Below, piece by piece: positions 53,949 through 58,112 of a stretch of DNA of 58,112 nt. Position 1 is the first letter of the stretch. Every line of letters starts with the position of its first letter. Where the stretch lies: NCBI RefSeq assembly GCF_020171625.1, contig NZ_JAIUZY010000017.1:1-58112 (forward strand). The letters are read 5' to 3'. A program made the translations under genes and the position numbers. The DNA is from Salipiger bermudensis. GTDB lineage: Bacteria > Pseudomonadota > Alphaproteobacteria > Rhodobacterales > Rhodobacteraceae. The notes beneath the pieces were generated by a model. The model worked only from the letters and a program-made list of their open reading frames with translations. It was not told where the DNA came from and ran no database searches.

Positions 53949-54919
53949 TGCGCCTGCTGGGTCTGCTGTTGCTGCTGGCGCTGGCCGGGCTGCTGTCGCT
54001 TGGGGTCGGGGCACGCCTGACCGGGCTGGACGATCTGCGCGCCCTGACCGGCACCGTCGAGACGATGGGGCAGGCAGCGGTGGCCAGCCGCATTCCGCGC
54101 AGCGCGCTGGCGGCGCTGGCGGGCGCAGCGCTGGGGCTGGCGGGTGCGGTGATGCAAGGTCTGACCCGCAATCCGCTGGCCGATCCGGGGATCCTGGGCG
54201 TCAATGCCGGCGCGGCGCTGGCGGTCGTGGTGGCGCTGGCGACGATCGGCATGGACAGTGCGCAGGGCTATATCGTCGCGTCGATCCTTGGCGCCTCCGT
54301 GTCCGCAGTGGCGGTCTGGATCATCGCCTCGCTGGGCGCGGGCGGGGCGACGCCGCTCAAGCTGGCTCTGGCAGGCGCGGCCCTCTCGGCGGCGCTGGCC
54401 TCTCTGACGACAGCGGTGGTGCTGCCGCGCGGTGACATCGCGGGATTGGTGCAAAGCTGGCTGGTGGGCGGCGTCGGCGGTGCCACGTGGGATCGCATCA
54501 CCCCGGTTCTGCCCTTTCTCGGCGCAGGGGCGCTTCTGGCGCTGGCCTCGGCGCAGAATCTCAACCTGCTGGCGCTTGGCGAGGACACGGCGACAAGCCT
54601 TGGCACGACGGTCTGGAAGGCGCGTAGCATCGCCGCGCTCGGGGCGGTGACGCTCTGCGGCGGGGCAACCGCTGTCTGCGGACCGATCGGCTTTGTCGGG
54701 CTCGTGGTGCCGCACCTAGCGCGGCTGGTCTTCGGCGTCGACTACCGGCGCATCCTGCCCGCCTCGATGCTCATGGGCGCGGCGCTCCTGCTGCTGGCGG
54801 ATGTCGCGGGGCGGGTGGTGGCGCGCCCCGGCGAGCTGGATGTGGGCATCGTCACCGCCTTTGTCGGCGCGCCCGTGTTCATCTGGATCGTGCGCCGCCG
54901 CCGGGTGGCCGCGCTATGA
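53948..54919 (+). CDS. FecCD family siderophore permease (first subunit)
   Basis: A 323-residue permease with about nine or ten membrane segments. Landmarks are RIPRSALAALAGAALGLAGA (start of the core), MQGLTRNPLADPGILGVNAG and the late GPIGFVGLVVPHLARLVFG that contacts the ATPase. It is the FepD/FhuB-half type partner of the next gene. It overlaps its neighbours at both ends. Confidence 0.93.
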   Translation: MRLLGLLLLLALAGLLSLGVGARLTGLDDLRALTGTVETMGQAAVASRIPRSALAALAGAALGLAGAVMQGLTRNPLADPGILGVNAGAALAVVVALATIGMDSAQGYIVASILGASVSAVAVWIIASLGAGGATPLKLALAGAALSAALASLTTAVVLPRGDIAGLVQSWLVGGVGGATWDRITPVLPFLGAGALLALASAQNLNLLALGEDTATSLGTTVWKARSIAALGAVTLCGGATAVCGPIGFVGLVVPHLARLVFGVDYRRILPASMLMGAALLLLADVAGRVVARPGELDVGIVTAFVGAPVFIWIVRRRRVAAL

Positions 54920-55923
54920 GCCTCGCCGCGATCCGTCTGCGCAGTCGCCGCGCCCGCCGCCTCCGCGTTGGCCTGCTGACGCTACTGGGGCTTGCGCTTG
55001 CGCTGCTGACCCTGAGCGTCGGGCAGAGCGTGACGCCCCTGCCCCGCGTGTTTGCCGCGCTCACCGGAGCGGCGCAGGATTTCACCGTCTCGGTGCTGCG
55101 CCTGCCGCGGGCGGTGCTCGGGGCGCTGGCGGGGGCCTGCTTCGGGATGGGCGGCGTAGCCTTTCAGACCCTGCTGCGCAATCCGCTTGCCAGCCCCGAC
55201 ATCATCGGCATCAGCTCCGGCGCCTCGGCGGCGGCGGTCTTCTGCATCGTGATGCTGGGCATGTCTGGCGCCGCAGTCTCGCTCGTTGCCGTCCTCGCGG
55301 GGCTGGGCGTGGCCCTGCTCATCTACGCGCTGGCGTGGCGTGGGGGCGTTGCGGGGGCAAGGCTGATCCTCGTCGGGATCGGCGTCTCGGCCATGCTGCA
55401 GAGCGTTGTGGCCTATCTGCTGACGCAGGCGCCGAGCTGGTCCCTGCAGGAGGCGCTGCGCTGGATGACGGGATCTCTCAACGGGGCGCAGCTTGGCGCA
55501 GCCCTGCCGCTGGCCATCGCCCTGCTGATCTGCGGCGGGGCGCTGCTGCTGGTCCAGCGCGACCTCGAAGCGCTGCGCATGGGCGACGACATGGCCGCAG
55601 GGCTTGGCGTGCGGACGGGCGTCACGCGGCTTGTCACGGTCTGCGCGGCTGTGGCGCTTGTCGCCTTCGCCACGGCGGCCGCGGGGCCGGTGGCCTTTGT
55701 CGCCTTCCTCTCCGGCCCCATCGCCGCGCGGTTGCTGCGCCGGGACGGCGGCCTGCTGATCCCCGCCGCGCTGACCGGGGCCGCGCTGGTGCTGGTGGCG
55801 GATTTCGCCGGGCAGGTGCTGTTGCCCGCACGCTACCCCGTGGGCATCGTCACAGGCGTGCTTGGCGCGCCTTACCTTCTTCTGCTCATCATCCGCGACA
55901 ACCGCGCCGGAGGCTCTCTTTGA
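54916..55923 (+). CDS. FecCD family siderophore permease (second subunit)
   Basis: A 335-residue permease, the FepG-like partner of the previous one. It shows RLPRAVLGALAGACFGMGG, TLLRNPLASPDIIGISSGAS and, near the end, GPVAFVAFLSGPIAARLL. The start overlaps the previous stop (ATGA). The pair forms the channel of the type II ABC importer. Confidence 0.93.
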   Translation: MSLAAIRLRSRRARRLRVGLLTLLGLALALLTLSVGQSVTPLPRVFAALTGAAQDFTVSVLRLPRAVLGALAGACFGMGGVAFQTLLRNPLASPDIIGISSGASAAAVFCIVMLGMSGAAVSLVAVLAGLGVALLIYALAWRGGVAGARLILVGIGVSAMLQSVVAYLLTQAPSWSLQEALRWMTGSLNGAQLGAALPLAIALLICGGALLLVQRDLEALRMGDDMAAGLGVRTGVTRLVTVCAAVALVAFATAAAGPVAFVAFLSGPIAARLLRRDGGLLIPAALTGAALVLVADFAGQVLLPARYPVGIVTGVLGAPYLLLLIIRDNRAGGSL

Positions 55924-56729
55924 CCAAATCCCTTCAAGCCCAAGGACTTACCGTAGGGTACGGCGAGGCCGCCGTGCTCGACGGGCTGAGCCTGTCGCTC
56001 CCGCAAGGGCGGATCACCGCCATCGTTGGCGCCAATGCCTGCGGCAAATCCACCCTGCTTCGCGCCCTGTCGCGCCTGCTCCCCCCACGCGCCGGCAAGG
56101 TGCTGCTAGACGGCGATGACATTCACCGCCTGCCCCCGCGCCTGCTGGCGCAACGGCTCGGGCTGCTGCCGCAAAGCCCCATTGCGCCGGAAGGCATCAC
56201 CGTTCTGGAGCTGGTCTCGCGCGGGCGGCATCCGCATCAAGGGATGTTCGGGCGCTGGACGCCGCAGGATCAGGCCGCCGTGACAGAGGCGCTGGTGATG
56301 ACAGCCACGACCGCGCTGGCGGAGCGGATGGTCGAGGACCTCTCGGGTGGCCAGCGCCAGCGGGTCTGGATCGCGATGGCGCTGGCGCAGCGAACCGACA
56401 TCCTGCTGCTCGACGAGCCGACGACCTTTCTCGACATCAACCACCAGATCGAGGTGCTCGACCTGCTGACCGACCTTAACCGCAAGAGGCAGACGAGCGT
56501 CATCATGGTGCTGCACGATCTCAATCTCGCGGCCCGCTACGCCGACCGTCTGATCGCGGTGGCCTCGGGGCGCATCCACGCCGCCGGTCCGCCTCAGGAG
56601 ATACTCACCGAGGACATGCTGCAAGCGGTGTTCGGGCTCACGGCCCGCGTGGTGCCCGATCCGGTGACAGGCAAGCCGATGATGATCCCCGTGGGGCGCC
56701 ACGGCCATACCCCCGCCAGAGGAGACTGA
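55920..56729 (+). CDS. Siderophore ABC transporter ATP-binding protein
   Basis: A 269-residue ATPase of the FepC/FhuC type. Walker A reads GANACGKST (about residues 35-43), the signature LSGGQRQR and Walker B ILLLDEPTTFLD. The start is a TTG at 55920 that overlaps the previous stop (TTGA), with GGAGG six bases upstream; a longer reading beginning at 54801 runs out of frame through the permease genes and is rejected. It powers uptake through the two permeases. Confidence 0.92.
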   Translation: MTKSLQAQGLTVGYGEAAVLDGLSLSLPQGRITAIVGANACGKSTLLRALSRLLPPRAGKVLLDGDDIHRLPPRLLAQRLGLLPQSPIAPEGITVLELVSRGRHPHQGMFGRWTPQDQAAVTEALVMTATTALAERMVEDLSGGQRQRVWIAMALAQRTDILLLDEPTTFLDINHQIEVLDLLTDLNRKRQTSVIMVLHDLNLAARYADRLIAVASGRIHAAGPPQEILTEDMLQAVFGLTARVVPDPVTGKPMMIPVGRHGHTPARGD

Positions 56730-56730
56730 C

Positions 56731-57732
56731 ATGACCCGACAGGACACCGCCCGTCTGCCCGGCGTCGCTCTGGATGCGCTGCGCCGCGCGATCCTTGACC
56801 AAGCCGAAGAGCACGGGCTGACCCTGCGGTCCGACGATCCCTGCGCGCTGCGTCTGGGCACGGTCTACGGCGAGATGGCCTTCGCTGCCGATCCCGAGGG
56901 CTGTATCATCACCCTGAGCGCCGAGCGCGAGGATCACCTCCAGACCCTGCGCGACAGCGTGATCTACCATGCCGCCGCCTTCGCCCCGGAGGCCGCACAG
57001 GCGCTGCGCTGGCAGGACCGTGAACGAAGCGGCCTGCCCGCCAACGCCCGGCTGATGCGGGTCGAGCGCGTCGAGCCGCTCGACTGCGGCTTTCTGCGCG
57101 TGACGCTGGCGGGCGACGTCTCGCGCTTTGGCGCGGCTGCGATCCATTTCCGCCTCGGGCTGCCGCCTCAGGGCCGCACGCCTGTCTGGCCCACGGTCGG
57201 CAGCAATGGCGCGACGCTCTGGCCCAAGGGCGAGGACGCGCTTCACCTGCCGGTCTACACCGCCCGTTCCGCTACCGGTGGCAGGCTGGTGTTCGATATC
57301 TTCCGCCATGAGGGCGGTCGGACCACCACATGGGCCGAAACGGTCTCGCCCGGCACCGAGGTGCTGATTGCAGGCCCCGGCGGCGGCGGTTGCCTCATCG
57401 AAGGGCGCATCCTCGCACATATCGACGATACCGCCTTTCCCGCCATGGCCCGGATCCTCGAAGCCTGCCCCGGGTTGACCGGCGAGGTCCATCTCTACCC
57501 CTCCAATGAGGCCACCGCGCGCTATCCGTTTCCCGCCCATCGCGGGGTGAGGCTGAGGCGGCACATGCGGGCCGGCGCAAGGCTTGGCGCGGATGCCTGC
57601 GCCGCGCTCGATACGGGCAGTTTTCCGTGGCTGGCAGGCGAGCGCCGCCATGCGGACAGGCTGCGCAAGGCATGGAAGGCGGCCGGGGGCGCGGCGAAGC
57701 AGGCCTATATCGCGGCCTACTGGCAGGCCTGA
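56731..57732 (+). CDS. Siderophore-interacting protein with N-terminal DUF2218 domain
   Basis: A 333-residue protein. Residues about 10-90 fit DUF2218 (EDHLQTLRDSVIYHAAAFA). Residues about 100-330 fit the FAD-binding siderophore-interacting (SIP/ViuB) fold: the start of the flavin domain shows FLRVTLAGDVSRF and a later FDIFRHEGG; the NADPH-like half shows IAGPGGGG and HLYPSNEA. It probably reduces ferric siderophore in the cytoplasm. AGAGGAGACTGAC precedes the ATG, two bases after the ATPase stop, so it closes the operon. Confidence 0.88.
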   Translation: MTRQDTARLPGVALDALRRAILDQAEEHGLTLRSDDPCALRLGTVYGEMAFAADPEGCIITLSAEREDHLQTLRDSVIYHAAAFAPEAAQALRWQDRERSGLPANARLMRVERVEPLDCGFLRVTLAGDVSRFGAAAIHFRLGLPPQGRTPVWPTVGSNGATLWPKGEDALHLPVYTARSATGGRLVFDIFRHEGGRTTTWAETVSPGTEVLIAGPGGGGCLIEGRILAHIDDTAFPAMARILEACPGLTGEVHLYPSNEATARYPFPAHRGVRLRRHMRAGARLGADACAALDTGSFPWLAGERRHADRLRKAWKAAGGAAKQAYIAAYWQA

Positions 57733-57857
57733 GCGAAACGCGCCCGCCGCGATCAGCGCGCGTCCCGCTCCTGCATCTGAAGCCATCGTCGAGCTGAACC
57801 CCGATCTCCCGGCCCGCCCGTACCGCTGCATTCCGGGAGAAGGGCTGCTCGAAGGTC

Positions 57858-57893
57858 GCCGTCCGACGTCAGCGGCACGTGCCGCCGGACGGC
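57858..57893 (+). terminator. Long hairpin after the siderophore operon
   Basis: Outer arms GCCGTCCG and CGGACGGC are perfect and enclose a second perfect palindrome (GCGGCACGTGCCGC). It ends right at the IS boundary at 57894, so insertion may have removed a following T-run, or this may be a preferred target. Confidence 0.5.
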
Positions 57894-58112
57894 TGAATAG
57901 CCCCGCGTTTCTTAGACGCCTTCGTATCTCAGTTTTTGCTGCCGCTCGAAGTCGACCGGCGACAGCATTCCGTTTCGGGCGTGTTTGCGCTTTGGGTTGT
58001 AGAACATCTCGATGTAGTCGAACACATCCTGCCTGGCCTCTTCGCGTGTTCGGTAGGTCCGTCGCCTGACCCGCTCTCGCTTCAGCAGGTTGAAGAAGCT
58101 CTCGGGCGAGAC
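57894..58112 (-). mobile_element. IS3-family insertion sequence, end fragment (cut by the window)
   Basis: The boundary is placed at TGAATAGCCCCGCGTTTC (57894), which resembles IS3-group terminal inverted repeats starting TGAAC-GCCCCG as I recall them. The transposase reading frame ends 18 bases inside this end. The other end lies beyond the window. Confidence 0.7.
57912..58112 (-). CDS. IS3-family transposase OrfB, C-terminal part (partial)
   Basis: The last 66 codons of an integrase-type transposase, open to the window edge. It has ESFFNLLKRERVRRRTYRT, with the last catalytic Glu of the DDE set expected at ES, then DYIEMFYNPKRKHARNG and SPVDFE, all standard for IS3-family OrfB ends. It is likely a functional end, as the frame is intact to its TAA at 57912-57914. 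Confidence 0.88.
   Translation of the reverse strand, partial: VSPESFFNLLKRERVRRRTYRTREEARQDVFDYIEMFYNPKRKHARNGMLSPVDFERQQKLRYEGV

Noticed and set aside
52671-54014. N-terminal extension of the TonB receptor frame by about 450 codons
   Set aside because: It would overlap the divergent binding-protein gene and has no ribosome site. The signal peptide and plug domain begin near 52670.
54801-55919. N-terminal extension of the siderophore ATPase frame
   Set aside because: It overlaps the permease genes out of frame. The family start fits the TTG at 55920 with GGAGG upstream.

Overview
The window is GC-rich (about two thirds G+C by eye) and densely coded on both strands. It looks like an accessory region of an alphaproteobacterium, most likely a Rhodobacteraceae/Roseobacter-group member. 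That placement is an inference from gene content: a TAXI-type TRAP system, a DctPQM TRAP system and a TctABC system close together, glutathione-independent formaldehyde dehydrogenase, a Kdp cluster, a GAF-Fis regulator, and many short operons each with its own regulator. No rRNA, tRNA or CRISPR array was seen. An IS3-family element is cut by the right edge.

Layout. (1) 0-9.8 kb: a catabolic regulon with a fused TAXI-TRAP permease, a DUF6282 metal-dependent hydrolase, two MaoC-like hydratases, an acyl-CoA ligase-like enzyme, a quinone oxidoreductase, an IclR regulator and the TAXI binding protein. Three matching palindromes (ATTYCG-N5-CGRAAT) lie in its three promoter regions. The 3' end of one MaoC gene is duplicated in tandem. 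(2) 10-14.5 kb: a GAF-Fis regulator without an AAA+ domain, an aldehyde dehydrogenase and fdhA. (3) 14.6-18.0 kb: small transport and regulation genes (DMT exporter/LysR, AraC/DUF2000, ASCH). (4) 18.3-26.2 kb: a Kdp potassium-pump operon in the order kdpF-kdpB-small ORF-kdpA-kdpC-kdpD-kdpE. (5) 26.5-33.9 kb: a sugar-acid operon (TRAP dctPQM, GntR, FAH-family enzyme, IlvD/Edd dehydratase) with twin putative GntR operators and what looks like the scar of a deleted ABC sugar transporter. (6) 34.1-41.4 kb: an AbrB-family transporter with tctABC, divergent from a TctD-like regulator and a histidine kinase that continues in frame into a periplasmic solute-binding domain. (7) 41.7-46.9 kb: an oxidoreductase, a LysE remnant, a P-loop kinase-like protein, a GNAT acetyltransferase, a small ORF and an orphan arylsulfatase. 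(8) 47.3-49.2 kb: a class A beta-lactamase divergent from an AmpR-like LysR gene. (9) 49.5-57.7 kb: a siderophore-uptake island (AraC, TonB receptor, binding protein, two permeases, ATPase, siderophore-interacting reductase) with no siderophore synthesis genes. (10) 57.9-58.1 kb: the end of an IS3 element.

Most units pair an uptake system with the enzymes and regulator for one substrate, as expected of a metabolically versatile heterotroph. The points most worth a second look are the histidine kinase/solute-binding-protein fusion with four exact 11-bp repeats in its divergent promoter, the three-promoter IclR regulon for an unassigned substrate, the extra small membrane ORF inside kdp, and the ABC-transporter scar inside the pentonate-type operon.
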